Source: CAYXDO01 sp964463485 (GTDB lineage Bacteria > Myxococcota > Kuafuiibacteriia > Kuafuiibacteriales > Kuafuiibacteriaceae). From it: 59,409 nucleotides of DNA. The stretch lies in assembly GCA_964463485.1 (NCBI GenBank), contig CAYXDO010000062.1, positions 1 to 59,409 of the forward strand. Direction: 5' to 3'. Made by a program: the position numbers and the translations under genes. Shown piece after piece: positions 16,423-25,269 of the stretch; position 1 is the first letter of the stretch, and each line of letters starts with the position of its first letter. The notes below the pieces were generated by a model that was not told where the DNA came from, searched no databases, and saw nothing but the letters and a program-made list of their open reading frames with translations.

Positions 16423-17579
16423 TGAGCGGGCCCAAGACGATCGTCATTCTCGGTGGGGGCGTCGGCGGTGTCGTAGCCGCCCGCGAGCTCCGGAGGCGTC
16501 TGCCGCGCCGACATCGTGTCGTGGTCGTGGATCGAGAGCGAGAGCACCTCTTTGCTCCTTCGCTTCTGTGGCTGATGGTCGGTCTGCGCGATGTGGGCAG
16601 CATCAAACGTCCGCTCCTGGGCCTCGAGCGCAAAGGCATCGAGGTGCGCCTCGGTGAGGTCGAGAAGATCGAACCTGATGCGCGTCGAGTCACGGTGGCC
16701 GGCGAGGCCCTCGAGGCCGATGACCTCATCGTCACGCTCGGAGCCGAGCTGGCTCCCGAGACGGTGCCTGGACTCCAGGACGCGGGGCACAATTTCTACA
16801 CACAGGCCGGCGCGGAAGGACTGCGCGCGGCGCTCGGGTCCATGCGAAAGGGGCGCATCGTCGTGCTGACGGCGGCGCCCGCCTACAAGTGCCCGGCCGC
16901 CCCGTACGAGGCCGCGCTGCTCATCGATGCGAATCTTCGCAAGCGCGGTCTGCGCGACGCGGTCACGGTCGACGTTTACGCCGCGGAACCCGGTCCGATG
17001 GGCGTGGCTGGTCCCGAAATGTCGGGCGCCGTGGAGCGGTTGCTCGCGGATAGGCGCATACCCTATCATCCTGAGCACCAAGTGAAGACGGTCGACGCTG
17101 TGGCGCGCAAGCTCGAGTTCGTGAACGGTGCGCGGGCGGACTTCGACTTGCTCGCGTACGTGCCGCCCCACCGCGCGCCACGCGTGGTCCGCGAGAGCGG
17201 GCTCGCGTCCGAGAGTGGTTGGATCTCCGTCGACAGACACACCCTCGAGACGCGCTTCGCTGGCGTCTACGCGCTCGGCGACGTGGTCTCGATCCCGCTG
17301 AAGCTCGGCAAGCCGCTCCCGAAGGCGGGCGTGTTCGCGCACGGTCAGGCCCTAGTCGTCGCCAAGAACATCGCCTCGGTCATAGCCGGTCGCGCTGCGG
17401 GCGAGCGCTTCCGCGGCCACGGTGAGTGCTTCATCGAGATCGGGGATGGCAAGGCGGGCTTCGGCGCGGGCGATTTCTACGCCGAGCCAAAGCCCCTCCT
17501 GACCGTACGCGCACCGAGCTGGCGCCTGCATCTCGGCAAGGTCCTCTTCGAGAAGATGTGGCTGTACACAAAGCTGTAG
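16422..17579 (+). CDS. FAD-dependent NAD(P)/sulfide:quinone-reductase-like oxidoreductase
   Basis: The protein is 385 residues. The ADP-binding fold is at the very N-terminus (VILGGGVGGVVAARELRR). A second dinucleotide segment follows and a C-terminal FAD contact is visible at FAGVYALGDVVSIPL (about residues 281-295). The KCPAAPYE motif near residue 149 matches a segment of the sulfide:quinone oxidoreductase / flavocytochrome c sulfide dehydrogenase group, where a Cys attacks sulfide. The translation start overlaps the DsrE-like stop. The likely role is oxidation of sulfide or polysulfide with electrons passed to quinone; an NADH dehydrogenase-like function is the alternative. Membrane association is expected through the C-terminal amphipathic part. 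Confidence 0.82.
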   Translation: MSGPKTIVILGGGVGGVVAARELRRRLPRRHRVVVVDREREHLFAPSLLWLMVGLRDVGSIKRPLLGLERKGIEVRLGEVEKIEPDARRVTVAGEALEADDLIVTLGAELAPETVPGLQDAGHNFYTQAGAEGLRAALGSMRKGRIVVLTAAPAYKCPAAPYEAALLIDANLRKRGLRDAVTVDVYAAEPGPMGVAGPEMSGAVERLLADRRIPYHPEHQVKTVDAVARKLEFVNGARADFDLLAYVPPHRAPRVVRESGLASESGWISVDRHTLETRFAGVYALGDVVSIPLKLGKPLPKAGVFAHGQALVVAKNIASVIAGRAAGERFRGHGECFIEIGDGKAGFGAGDFYAEPKPLLTVRAPSWRLHLGKVLFEKMWLYTKL

Positions 17580-17674
17580 GAGGCTTGGCCCGGGCAGCCT
17601 AGGCCCCTTTGGACTGCCGCTTTGGGTGCTCTGCTGACAGACCCTCGCCGTCTGTTGAAGAGGCGAGAGAAATG

Positions 17675-17747
17675 CTCCGGAAGAGGGACTTGAACCCCCG
17701 GCCTAGTGGTTAACAGCCACCCGCTCTACCGACTGAGCTATTCCGGA
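17675..17747 (-). tRNA. tRNA-Asn (anticodon GTT)
   Basis: The minus-strand sequence folds as a 73-nt cloverleaf. The acceptor stem TCCGGAA pairs with TTCCGGA, the D arm contains AGCTCAGTCGGTAGAGC, the anticodon loop is CTGTTAA, and the T arm contains GGTTCAAGTCC. The anticodon GTT reads Asn codons. No CCA is encoded. It lies between the oxidoreductase and the lipoprotein gene, transcribed toward the oxidoreductase. Confidence 0.95.
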
Positions 17748-17856
17748 TTGGAAAAACGCGAGGGACTCTGAACTTTCCCAGCCAGACTGTCAAGGCTCTA
17801 TCGGCCGCGCGAACAGCCCATTGCCAATCGCGCCCATCGGCGCGAACCCTCCTCGA

Positions 17857-19221
17857 ATGCTTCGAGCTCGGGCCCTTGCTCTGGCCGCCTTGTCCTTCGC
17901 CTTGTCCTTCGCCTGCAGCGAACAGCCTCGCCTGAGTGTCGTGGACGCGACGGTCATTTCCGACGCTCGCACCTCGCGCCTCGACGCCGGTTTCGCCGAG
18001 GACGTCGCCTTCACCGACGCTGCGGAAGCCGTCGACGCAGGTTCGGGTGTCGCCGATCTCGGCTTCGCCGACGTCGGCGTTGCGGACGCGGGTCTCGTGG
18101 ACGCCGGGACCGACGCCGGGCTGCCGGTCGATTCCGGCATCACCTGCAACTTTGGCGCGGCCGGAGACACCGAGCGGCCTCGCACCGTGCTCGTGAGCCA
18201 CCCGTACGACGCCAACGCCGGCCGCGGCCATGAAGTCCGATCCCTCACGCTCCAGCAGAACGGAACCCTCGTCGACAACGGCATGCGCCTCGACACCGGC
18301 GCCCGCGTCAAAGCCTTGGCGTTCGTGCCTTCCGGCGAGCTTGCGCTCGCGCTCGGAGAAGACGGCGAGCTCGTGTCGCTGGCCGTCCTCGGTACGACGC
18401 TCTCGGTCCTCGACATGATCCAGCTTCCGTCCGCCGACTATGGCGAGATCCACATCAGCCCGGACGGGCAGACCGCTTGGATCATCGGGCTCAACGTCGC
18501 GGAGACGAGCGGCATCTCGGTCGTCCGCATCGACTGCTCGGGCCTGTTGCTCGAGGAGCCCAACCTGTTCCTCAACATTCGCCTTGCGGAGTCGCTGGCC
18601 TTTCTTCCGGGAGGTCAGCGCGCGGTCTTACTCGGCGGGCAGGCCGTCTTCGATCCCATGGACCCCAAGGATCTGCGCGTGCTCGAGCTCAACGCGCTCG
18701 GTGGGTTCAGCGAGATCGACAACGCCGACATCTTCCACGACATCGTGAGCACCGGCCGGATCGCGGTGTCTCCCAACGGTCGCACGCTCATGGTTCCCAA
18801 CAACTCCATCGCATCCAACGAGACGAGCCTCGTGCTCGTCGCGGACATCAACGGCACCGTCCTCAGCGAGGCGTCGCGGATCATGAACCTGGACGGCCCC
18901 GAGGAGGCGCTCTTCTCGCCCGATGGTGTCGCCGTGCTCGTCACGCGCCCCGAGGCCAATCGCGTCACCGTGCTGCGCGACTCGGGGTCAGGCTGGGCGG
19001 TCGCCTTCGAGATCGGCGGCCTGGGGCTCGTCGATCAAATGGCGATGGTGCCTCGCGGCAGCCTCTTGGGCTTGGTGCTGCTGCCTTCGATCGACACGAA
19101 CGGCACGTCCAACGTGGCGATGTTGAAGATCGATCCGAACGGGGTAGTGCGCGACTTGGGTCAGCTCGACTTCGGTGACGGCTTCGAAGAGATCCCGGAA
19201 GCCATCGCGGTGATGCAGTAG
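17857..19221 (+). CDS. Lipoprotein with predicted beta-propeller (YncE-like) domain
   Basis: The 454-residue product starts at ATG 17857 (a TTG at 17821 is less likely). Its signal peptide ends in a lipobox, LSFAC. A 70-residue linker rich in Asp, Ala, Gly and Val follows (repeated VDAG, DVG, DAG), typical of lipoproteins in this lineage. From about residue 110 the sequence has repeated short strands with SPDGQTAWIIG, SPNGRTLMVP and SPDGVAVLVT. These SPxG turns are the hallmark of YncE/lactonase-type seven-bladed propellers. The ligand is unknown. The gene leads a same-strand series of lipoproteins separated by 50-bp gaps or more. Confidence 0.82.
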   Translation: MLRARALALAALSFALSFACSEQPRLSVVDATVISDARTSRLDAGFAEDVAFTDAAEAVDAGSGVADLGFADVGVADAGLVDAGTDAGLPVDSGITCNFGAAGDTERPRTVLVSHPYDANAGRGHEVRSLTLQQNGTLVDNGMRLDTGARVKALAFVPSGELALALGEDGELVSLAVLGTTLSVLDMIQLPSADYGEIHISPDGQTAWIIGLNVAETSGISVVRIDCSGLLLEEPNLFLNIRLAESLAFLPGGQRAVLLGGQAVFDPMDPKDLRVLELNALGGFSEIDNADIFHDIVSTGRIAVSPNGRTLMVPNNSIASNETSLVLVADINGTVLSEASRIMNLDGPEEALFSPDGVAVLVTRPEANRVTVLRDSGSGWAVAFEIGGLGLVDQMAMVPRGSLLGLVLLPSIDTNGTSNVAMLKIDPNGVVRDLGQLDFGDGFEEIPEAIAVMQ

Positions 19222-19271
19222 ATGCAGCGGGCTCGCTAGCGCGCTTCGCTCCCTCGCGGTAGAAGAGGGCG

Positions 19272-20414
19272 ATGCGCACCTCCCGTGTCCTCGGCCTTTG
19301 CTTGGCGTCCGCGATGCTCGGCGCCTGCTCCGACGAACCGAATCCGCCGGGCACGGACGTCGGTCCCCGAAACGACGGCGGACCGAACGACCAAGACGCG
19401 GGCCCCAACCCTCCGCAGGACGGCGGCAACAACAACAACAACAACAACAATGCGGACGGAGGCCCCAACCCAGGCATGGACGCCACGACGCCCGCGGCCT
19501 GCAATCCCATCGATGGGTCCGGGTGCCCGCAGGATCGAACCTGCGTCTATTCCCCGGGCACGATGGGCGCGTTGTGCGTCGAGCTCGAGGCGGCACCCAA
19601 GGCGTTCGAGGCGGCGTGTGATCCGGGCGTGCAAGACTGTGCCGCAGGCTACTCCTGCTTCTCGATCCGACAGGGTGAGTCCAAGTGCTTCAAGCTCTGC
19701 GATGCGAACAACGGCGACGCCGACTGTTCCGGCCTCGCTGGCGCGGACCCGACCTACGAGTGTTCGGTGACGATCAACAACTCCCCGTGGTCGATCTGCA
19801 CCGGCATCCCGCAGTCGGTCATGTGCTCGCCGCTGAACGACACCTGCCCGCAGGACCAGTACTGCGATCGGATCGGCGCCACCGCGACGGGTTGCATCAC
19901 CGCCGGCACCGCGCAGCTCGGAGAGGCCTGCAGCCTCAACAACGCCATGCCCTGCGCGCGCGCCGCGGTCTGCATGGGTCTCGGCGCGGACTCGCCGACG
20001 TGTATGAAGCCGTGCGACGCGGTCGCGAACACCGGGTGCGGCGCCAATGAGAGCTGCACCGGAATCCGGATCGGAGGTGAGCGTTTGGGCTTCGGCGTAT
20101 GCCAGGGCTTCACGCCCTGCACCGTTCAGCCGGTTCCCGCCAACGACACGTGCCCGCAGGGGCAGGCGTGCACGACCTTCGGAGCCGCTCCTACGACCGC
20201 ATGCCGACCCGAAGGGACCGGCACGCAGGGCGCGGACTGCTCGACCGATCCGTGCGCGCGAGGCTTCGTTTGCATGAGCCTCAACGTAGGCGACCCGCCC
20301 GTGTCGACCGGCTTCAAGTGCTGGCAGGTCTGCGACATCACGATGATGACCCCTTGCGGAGCCGGCGCTTGCACGGGCCTCGACAGCTACGACTTCGACA
20401 TCTGCTTCCAGTAA
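19272..20414 (+). CDS. Cys-rich lipoprotein with Asn repeat linker
   Basis: The 380-residue product has a signal peptide ending in MLGAC (Cys about 19). An Asp/Gly/Pro/Asn-rich linker follows, including a run of eight Asn residues encoded by an AAC microsatellite. The rest carries over 30 Cys in repeats of the kind CDP..xDCAAGYSCF, CPQDQYCD and CARGFVCMS, spaced like EGF or 'myxococcus cysteine-rich' repeats. Such proteins are surface lipoproteins with many disulfides, and their functions are mostly unknown. It ends 36 bp before the dehydrogenase gene. Confidence 0.83.
   Translation: MRTSRVLGLCLASAMLGACSDEPNPPGTDVGPRNDGGPNDQDAGPNPPQDGGNNNNNNNNADGGPNPGMDATTPAACNPIDGSGCPQDRTCVYSPGTMGALCVELEAAPKAFEAACDPGVQDCAAGYSCFSIRQGESKCFKLCDANNGDADCSGLAGADPTYECSVTINNSPWSICTGIPQSVMCSPLNDTCPQDQYCDRIGATATGCITAGTAQLGEACSLNNAMPCARAAVCMGLGADSPTCMKPCDAVANTGCGANESCTGIRIGGERLGFGVCQGFTPCTVQPVPANDTCPQGQACTTFGAAPTTACRPEGTGTQGADCSTDPCARGFVCMSLNVGDPPVSTGFKCWQVCDITMMTPCGAGACTGLDSYDFDICFQ
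19428..19451. repeat. In-frame AAC microsatellite (poly-Asn)
   Basis: Seven AAC codons in a row plus one AAT encode eight Asn. Length changes by slippage would stay in frame and only alter the linker between lipid anchor and Cys-rich domain. Confidence 0.9.
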
Positions 20415-20450
20415 CTTGACCTGACGACGCGCCCGAAACAAACCGGCGCG

Positions 20451-21599
20451 GTGAGCTCCCATCGGATTGTCGCCCTGCCTGGCGACGGCATCGGCGCAGA
20501 GGTCCTGCAGCAAGCGCGAAGGCTCCTCGACGCGATCGCGAAGCGCTCGTCGCTCCAGTTCGACGTCGAGGAGATCCCGTGCGGCGGCCGCTACTGGCTC
20601 GAGCGAGGACACCGCGAGGGCCGCGACTGGCCGATCGGCTCCGAGGAGAAATGCAGGAGCGCCGACGTGATTCTGCTAGGCGCAGTAGGTTGGCCCTCGC
20701 CCGACGGCAAAGGGCCGGTGACCATGCCAGACGGAAAAATGGCCGGGCACTCGGCCGTCCTCGGCAATCGAAACCGCCTCGATCTGTACGCGAACGTCCG
20801 CCCGATCAAGCTCTATCCCGGCGTTCGCCACGGGCTCTCCGGCACCTTCCGGCAGGCCTGGGAACCGGGGAAGATCGACATTCTCTTCGTTCGCGAGAAC
20901 ACCGAAGGACTCTACGCGGGCGCCGGAGGGACTCTCGCGCCAGGCGGAGTGAAGACCGTCGCCGTCGACACGCGAATCATCACCCGCGCCGCGTCCGAGC
21001 GAGTGATCAAGCTGGCCTTCGAAAAAGCGCGCCAGCGGAACGGAGCGCCCGGAGACGGCAAGCGCCGAGTCACCGCGATCGTGAAGAACAACGTGCTCGA
21101 GGGTTGCCGGTTGTTCCACGACGTCTTCGTGGAGCTCGGCGCGGCCTACCCGGACATCGAAAAGGACGTCGCCATCGTCGACGCGTTTGCGATGTGGCTC
21201 ATGCTGCGCCCAGAATTTTACGACGTTTGTGTGACCACAAACTTGTTTGGCGACATTCTGACGGACCTCGGATCCGTGCTGCAAGGCGGGATGGGCATGG
21301 CCGTCGGCTGCAACGTCGGCGACCACCACGGCATGTTCGAGCCCATCCACGGATCCGCGCCGCCGCTCGCCGGGAAGGACAAGGCGAACCCGCTCGCGAT
21401 GCTGTTGGCGACGGGCGAAGCGCTTCGATGGCTCGGCGCCAAGAAGAGCGACGCCGAGCTCTCGGCGTGGGGCGATCGCGTCGAGGCCGCGGTCAAGGTG
21501 GTCGTCGCCAACGGAGCGCCTCTGACGTTCGACTTGGTGGGCGAGGCCAGCGCGGCGACGATGTCCGAGGTCACGACCGCCGTGCTCGCCCAGCTCTGA
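20451..21599 (+). CDS. Isocitrate/isopropylmalate/tartrate dehydrogenase-family oxidoreductase
   Basis: The 382-residue product starts at GTG 20451. N-terminal IVALPGDGIGAEVL and the NAD/metal region NLFGDILTDLGSVLQGGMGMA are the family's fixed features. The substrate segment FVRENTEGLYAG and the phosphate-side Lys-Asn pair (VKNNVLEG) are in place. The C-terminal GMFEPIHGSAPPLAGKDKANP supplies the NAD-binding signature. The segment FVRENTEGLY resembles tartrate/homoisocitrate-type enzymes as much as LeuB. No other leucine genes are near, so a true LeuB role is unproven. It is metal- and NAD-dependent oxidative decarboxylation by family. Confidence 0.85.
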   Translation: MSSHRIVALPGDGIGAEVLQQARRLLDAIAKRSSLQFDVEEIPCGGRYWLERGHREGRDWPIGSEEKCRSADVILLGAVGWPSPDGKGPVTMPDGKMAGHSAVLGNRNRLDLYANVRPIKLYPGVRHGLSGTFRQAWEPGKIDILFVRENTEGLYAGAGGTLAPGGVKTVAVDTRIITRAASERVIKLAFEKARQRNGAPGDGKRRVTAIVKNNVLEGCRLFHDVFVELGAAYPDIEKDVAIVDAFAMWLMLRPEFYDVCVTTNLFGDILTDLGSVLQGGMGMAVGCNVGDHHGMFEPIHGSAPPLAGKDKANPLAMLLATGEALRWLGAKKSDAELSAWGDRVEAAVKVVVANGAPLTFDLVGEASAATMSEVTTAVLAQL

Positions 21600-21686
21600 A
21601 GGAGAGCTGCTCGAGGGAGAGCTGCTCGTGTCCGGCTCGCTCGTGCGCTCGATCGAAATCGTCGGATCGAGCATGAGCACGGAGTC

Positions 21687-22661
21687 CTACTCGCTCAGCG
21701 TAACGAGCTCGCCGCGTTTTCGCAGCTTCATCTCCTCGAACGGAGGCAAGGCGCGCGTTCGCACCGGCTCGAGCCCTGTCATCATCGCGTGAAAGGAGCT
21801 CCACGAACGCTGCGACACCGGATCCGTCAGTGGCCCGAAGATAGAGTCGTGGTGATGGACGATCACGAGGCTGGGAGCGAGCTCGTCGCGAAGCCTCGCG
21901 GCGTAAGGCTGGACGTCGCTTCCTCGAATCGGCACTGCCGCGAGCACCACGTCGATCGATCCAAAGGCTCGAAGCTGAGTCGAGCTTGGGATTCCAGCGC
22001 TTCCCAAGTGCAAGATCCGGAGCCCCTCCACTTCGATCGCCCACGCGATCACTCCTCCGCTTGCCAGCTCCAACACGTGCGGGTGTCGGCCGCGAATCGG
22101 AAGCTCGATCTCGCCGTCGAGCGGCACGCGACCGCGCTCGGTCTTCGCGTGCTCCGATCTCATCGCTCGCAGCACGAAGGGGCCCAAGGCTGCGCGTGTA
22201 TGTCCGTCTGCGATCCTACAAGGCACGTTCACACTCATCGCCTCGATGACGCGGCAGACCGAAGGGCTCCCGAGCACGCCCGCCTTCGATCTCCGAGCGA
22301 TCGCGGCGACGTCCATGACGTGGTCGTAGTGGGAGTGCCCGACCGCGATAAGCGAGGCGCTCGGGAGCTTCGCGAGCGCCTCCTCGTCCGATCCGAGCCG
22401 ACCGAGCAACAACTGGGGTAGGGGAGGGCGAGAGATGAACGGGTCGACCATCAAGACGCTGTCCCTGGCGCGCAGGACGAAGCCAGCCGCGCCGAGCCAG
22501 CGCACGCCCAGCTCTCCCGGCTCGAGCGAGACGTGCTGGTCCAGGCGAGGCCAGAGACTGCTGGAGATCTGTGCGCTTGCACCGCAGCCGGTCGCGGAGA
22601 GCAGAGTGGACATGTACGCAAATGCTGCACATGCGCCCACGACACCCCGCAATTGGACCAC
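21687..22661 (-). CDS. Metallo-beta-lactamase-fold lipoprotein hydrolase
   Basis: From GTG 22661 the product is 324 residues and opens with a signal peptide and lipobox (MSTLLSATGC). Starting at ATG 22613 is the alternative. The MBL fold is shown by VGHSHYDHVMDVAAI, the HxHxDH metal motif, with later ligands in the RILHLGSAGI and VIVHHHDSIFGPL segments. This layout resembles the UlaG/YtnP-type hydrolases of the MBL superfamily. It is divergent from the lipoprotein at 22753. The substrate is not known. The longer open frame to 23201 is antisense of that neighbour and not coding. Confidence 0.83.
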   Translation of the reverse strand: MVQLRGVVGACAAFAYMSTLLSATGCGASAQISSSLWPRLDQHVSLEPGELGVRWLGAAGFVLRARDSVLMVDPFISRPPLPQLLLGRLGSDEEALAKLPSASLIAVGHSHYDHVMDVAAIARRSKAGVLGSPSVCRVIEAMSVNVPCRIADGHTRAALGPFVLRAMRSEHAKTERGRVPLDGEIELPIRGRHPHVLELASGGVIAWAIEVEGLRILHLGSAGIPSSTQLRAFGSIDVVLAAVPIRGSDVQPYAARLRDELAPSLVIVHHHDSIFGPLTDPVSQRSWSSFHAMMTGLEPVRTRALPPFEEMKLRKRGELVTLSE

Positions 22662-22752
22662 GCGATCGACCGTAGATCCGGACTTGCCCGAGCCGGCATG
22701 GTTGGATACGGGGCGGTGTTCGCCCGTCGCCGGGTCGACCAAGGAGCGCGTG

Positions 22753-24102
22753 ATGTTGGACCGATGGAAGAGAGCAGGCGTGACAGCGGCCCTTTGCATG
22801 AGCGCGTTGGTCGTTGCGTGTGAGCAGGACGAGCTCACGACGACCAACGAGTTCAAGCCCGTGGAGTGTCCGGACGGACAGACGTGCTCCCGAGGCGGCA
22901 AGCTCGACGCAGGCGTGCCGGCCTTCGACACCGGCCTCCACGCCGACGCGGAGGCGCCCGACCTTGGGCCGCCCGATTCCGGTGAGTTTGCTGACGCGGA
23001 GGCGCCCGACCTTGGGCCGCTCGATTCCGGCGAGCACCCCGACGCAGATCCACCCGACCTAGGACCTGCCGACGTCGGCTTCCCGGACTCTGGCGTGCCC
23101 GCGTACCTCGACCTCACGGGCGCGTACACCACTCGGTACGACCTCGATCTGTCGAACTTCTTCTTCGGAATCTCCGACATCGCGGGCCCGCTGCGACTCA
23201 TTTACGGCCTCCTCACCGACGAGATCGACCCAGCGATCCCATTGCTCGATCGCTGGATCGACGACTTCGTGGCGAGCTACGTCCCGAGCTGGCTGATCGA
23301 CGTCATCGGGGTGCTCGACACGATCGCCACATTTTTCGACGTGATTCAGGTCGATGGCCAACTCACTCTGCAAGGCTCGACCATCTCACCGACTTTTCAG
23401 GCCCAAGAAGAGTGGGACCACGCGATCGTGCGAGTCGCCGCGAACTGTCGCCGATCTGGAGCGCCTCCGTTCCCGCAGTGCGCGGAGGTCCTGATCGACC
23501 TAGTGCCCCAGGGATCTCCCGTCGGGCCGCTGGCGATCGCGGTCGACGTTCGCGACTTCAGCGGATCGATCTCACCCACGCGGATTCAGCCGGGTCCGAC
23601 CGGTCGCGACACCTGGGTCGGCGACATCGACATTCAGGACCGACACGTGGGGCTCGATCTGTATCGGTTGGTGCTGCTCATGGTGGACCTCGCGATCGAC
23701 GCGGCCACCAATGGTCAGTATCGAAGCCTCTCCGACGCGCTCGACCAAATCATCGACTGCTCCCGGCTTCGCGACGGGGCCGAAGACTTCTTGAACTCGA
23801 TCGGGCTGACCGATCCCTTCATTCAGATCCCGGCGCTCTTCGCCGTGCAGAATGGGTGTGAGAACGTCAAAGCCAACGTGATCAGCGGCGTGACGGGCGG
23901 GCTCGGCGGAATCGCGATCAGCTGGACGGCCTTCGAGTTCGACCAAATCGGCTTCGCGCAGGATCGAACGCTCAACCGATACCCCGAGACCCTCCAGGAC
24001 CTCGCCGTGCCGAACACGCTCGACGGAGACTTTACGCTCGTGTTGTCGGACTCGATGGGCGGAGTTTGGTCGGGAATCACGACGAACACGACCAATCCCT
24101 AG
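22753..24102 (+). CDS. Lipoprotein with repeated DxGxxDxG linker
   Basis: The product is 449 residues from ATG 22753, behind AAGGAG. The signal peptide ends LVVACEQD (Cys about 17). Residues 50-120 form a linker with a roughly 18-residue repeat (ADAEAPDLGP/DSG). The remainder, with the DLTGAYTTRYDLDLSNFFFG opening and CGNVKANVISG-like segments, is unassigned. A hydrophobic stretch VGLDLYRLVLLMVDLAID may be a buried helix. I recognise no enzyme motif. It is divergent from the MBL-fold lipoprotein, with a shared 91-bp promoter region. Confidence 0.8.
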   Translation: MLDRWKRAGVTAALCMSALVVACEQDELTTTNEFKPVECPDGQTCSRGGKLDAGVPAFDTGLHADAEAPDLGPPDSGEFADAEAPDLGPLDSGEHPDADPPDLGPADVGFPDSGVPAYLDLTGAYTTRYDLDLSNFFFGISDIAGPLRLIYGLLTDEIDPAIPLLDRWIDDFVASYVPSWLIDVIGVLDTIATFFDVIQVDGQLTLQGSTISPTFQAQEEWDHAIVRVAANCRRSGAPPFPQCAEVLIDLVPQGSPVGPLAIAVDVRDFSGSISPTRIQPGPTGRDTWVGDIDIQDRHVGLDLYRLVLLMVDLAIDAATNGQYRSLSDALDQIIDCSRLRDGAEDFLNSIGLTDPFIQIPALFAVQNGCENVKANVISGVTGGLGGIAISWTAFEFDQIGFAQDRTLNRYPETLQDLAVPNTLDGDFTLVLSDSMGGVWSGITTNTTNP

Positions 24103-24152
24103 CGCGGCCGCGCAGGCCTTGGACTTCAGGCTGCAGGTCGGAGGTCGGAGCT

Positions 24153-24177
24153 CCGGAGCACCCGTCCCGTGCTCCGG
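24153..24177. terminator. Hairpin downstream of the lipoprotein gene
   Basis: CCGGAGCAC and GTGCTCCGG form a perfect 9-bp stem with a 7-nt loop, about 50 bp after the lipoprotein stop. There is no T tract after it, so intrinsic termination is uncertain. It could also be a Rho-linked or mRNA-stabilising hairpin. Confidence 0.4.
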
Positions 24178-24230
24178 CCGTGGCTCAGCTCGGGTGGCGT
24201 TGGAGCTCGCCCCCGAGTAACGTCGCCGCC

Positions 24231-25259
24231 GTGTTCCGTTCGACACTCGGTTGCGCCTTGCTCTTCGCGTCGGGCTGCGAGCTCGCAAAAAACCCTCCTC
24301 CGGCCGCTCCTCCGACTCTGACACTGCCTGTCGCGACGTGGGCGGGCGGGGCGATTTCGCGACAGGAGCTGCTCGACGGATCCAAGGTTCGATTCGCAGA
24401 GCTCGAAGCGACTCAGGCCCGCGCGCGGTGGCTGGCCGAGCGCGAGGAGCTCGAGAGCCTGCTGAGTCAGCGTCTGCTCGAGGAGGCAGCGAAGACCGAG
24501 GGATTCAAGTCTGCGGCCGAGTTCGTGGCGAGCTTCGTGGCGAAGCAACCCCCGATCTCCGACGAGGACGTCCAGAGATTCTTCGAGGCGGAGCTCCGTC
24601 CGCGCGGAAAGCAACTCGAGGGGAACGAAGGCGCGCTTCGCCAGCACATGGCGGACACGCGAGCGCGGACGATTCGGGCGACGCTCGCGCAGCAGATCCG
24701 TGCGCAGGCTGGAGTCACGATAAATCTCCCCTCACCCAAGCAACCTCAGACCGTGCTACCCGTCGGGGGTCGGGCCGTGAAAGGACCTCCCGACGCGCCC
24801 GTGGTGATCGTCGAGCTCGTGGATTTGGAGTGTTCGGGGTGCAAGAAGTCCGTCCCTCTGGTGAACGACCTCCTGAGCGCAGCGGGGGGCCAAGCGCGGT
24901 TCGTGGTCCTGCACGCCCCCGGAGCTCATCGGATCTACGCGAAGGAGTCCGCGATCGCGGTCGAGTGCGCTGGCGAGCAATCGAAGTTCTGGGAGATGTA
25001 CGAAAAGCTGTTCGAAACGTCGCCGAAGAACTCAGCCGAGACCGTGAAGTCAGCCGCAGACGAGTTGGGGCTCGATGTGCAAAGGCTCGAAGTCTGCCTT
25101 TCGAGTCAGTCCATCCGTGATCGAGTGGAAGGTGACGTCGCCCTGGCGGACCGCATCGGAGTCACCGCGACTCCGACCTTCTTCGTCAATGGCGTGCGCA
25201 CCGAGGGCGTCCCGACCCTCAGCGACGTGCGTGCCTTCGCGCTCGGGTTTGGGAGATGA
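24231..25259 (+). CDS. DsbA/thioredoxin-like lipoprotein
   Basis: The product is 342 residues from GTG 24231, giving a signal peptide with lipobox FASGC (Cys about 16). The first 170 residues are helical with a SurA/parvulin-like helical look: ELESLLSQRLLEEA, VASFVAKQP, SDEDVQRFFEAELRP. A thioredoxin-fold C-terminus (about 185-342) has the active motif CSGC at Cys201/Cys204, and VTATPTFFVNG supplies the cis-Pro loop. Family members act as periplasmic thiol-disulfide oxidoreductases (DsbA/DsbC type) or serve cytochrome c or lipoprotein maturation. The metallopeptidase gene begins 10 bp after its stop, so the two are probably co-transcribed. Confidence 0.87.
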   Translation: MFRSTLGCALLFASGCELAKNPPPAAPPTLTLPVATWAGGAISRQELLDGSKVRFAELEATQARARWLAEREELESLLSQRLLEEAAKTEGFKSAAEFVASFVAKQPPISDEDVQRFFEAELRPRGKQLEGNEGALRQHMADTRARTIRATLAQQIRAQAGVTINLPSPKQPQTVLPVGGRAVKGPPDAPVVIVELVDLECSGCKKSVPLVNDLLSAAGGQARFVVLHAPGAHRIYAKESAIAVECAGEQSKFWEMYEKLFETSPKNSAETVKSAADELGLDVQRLEVCLSSQSIRDRVEGDVALADRIGVTATPTFFVNGVRTEGVPTLSDVRAFALGFGR

Positions 25260-25269
25260 GGTCGGATCG

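Noticed and set aside
21687..23201. 504-residue reading of the MBL-fold gene
   Set aside because: The first 180 residues are low-complexity antisense of the neighbouring lipoprotein's linker; the real start is near 22661 or 22613.
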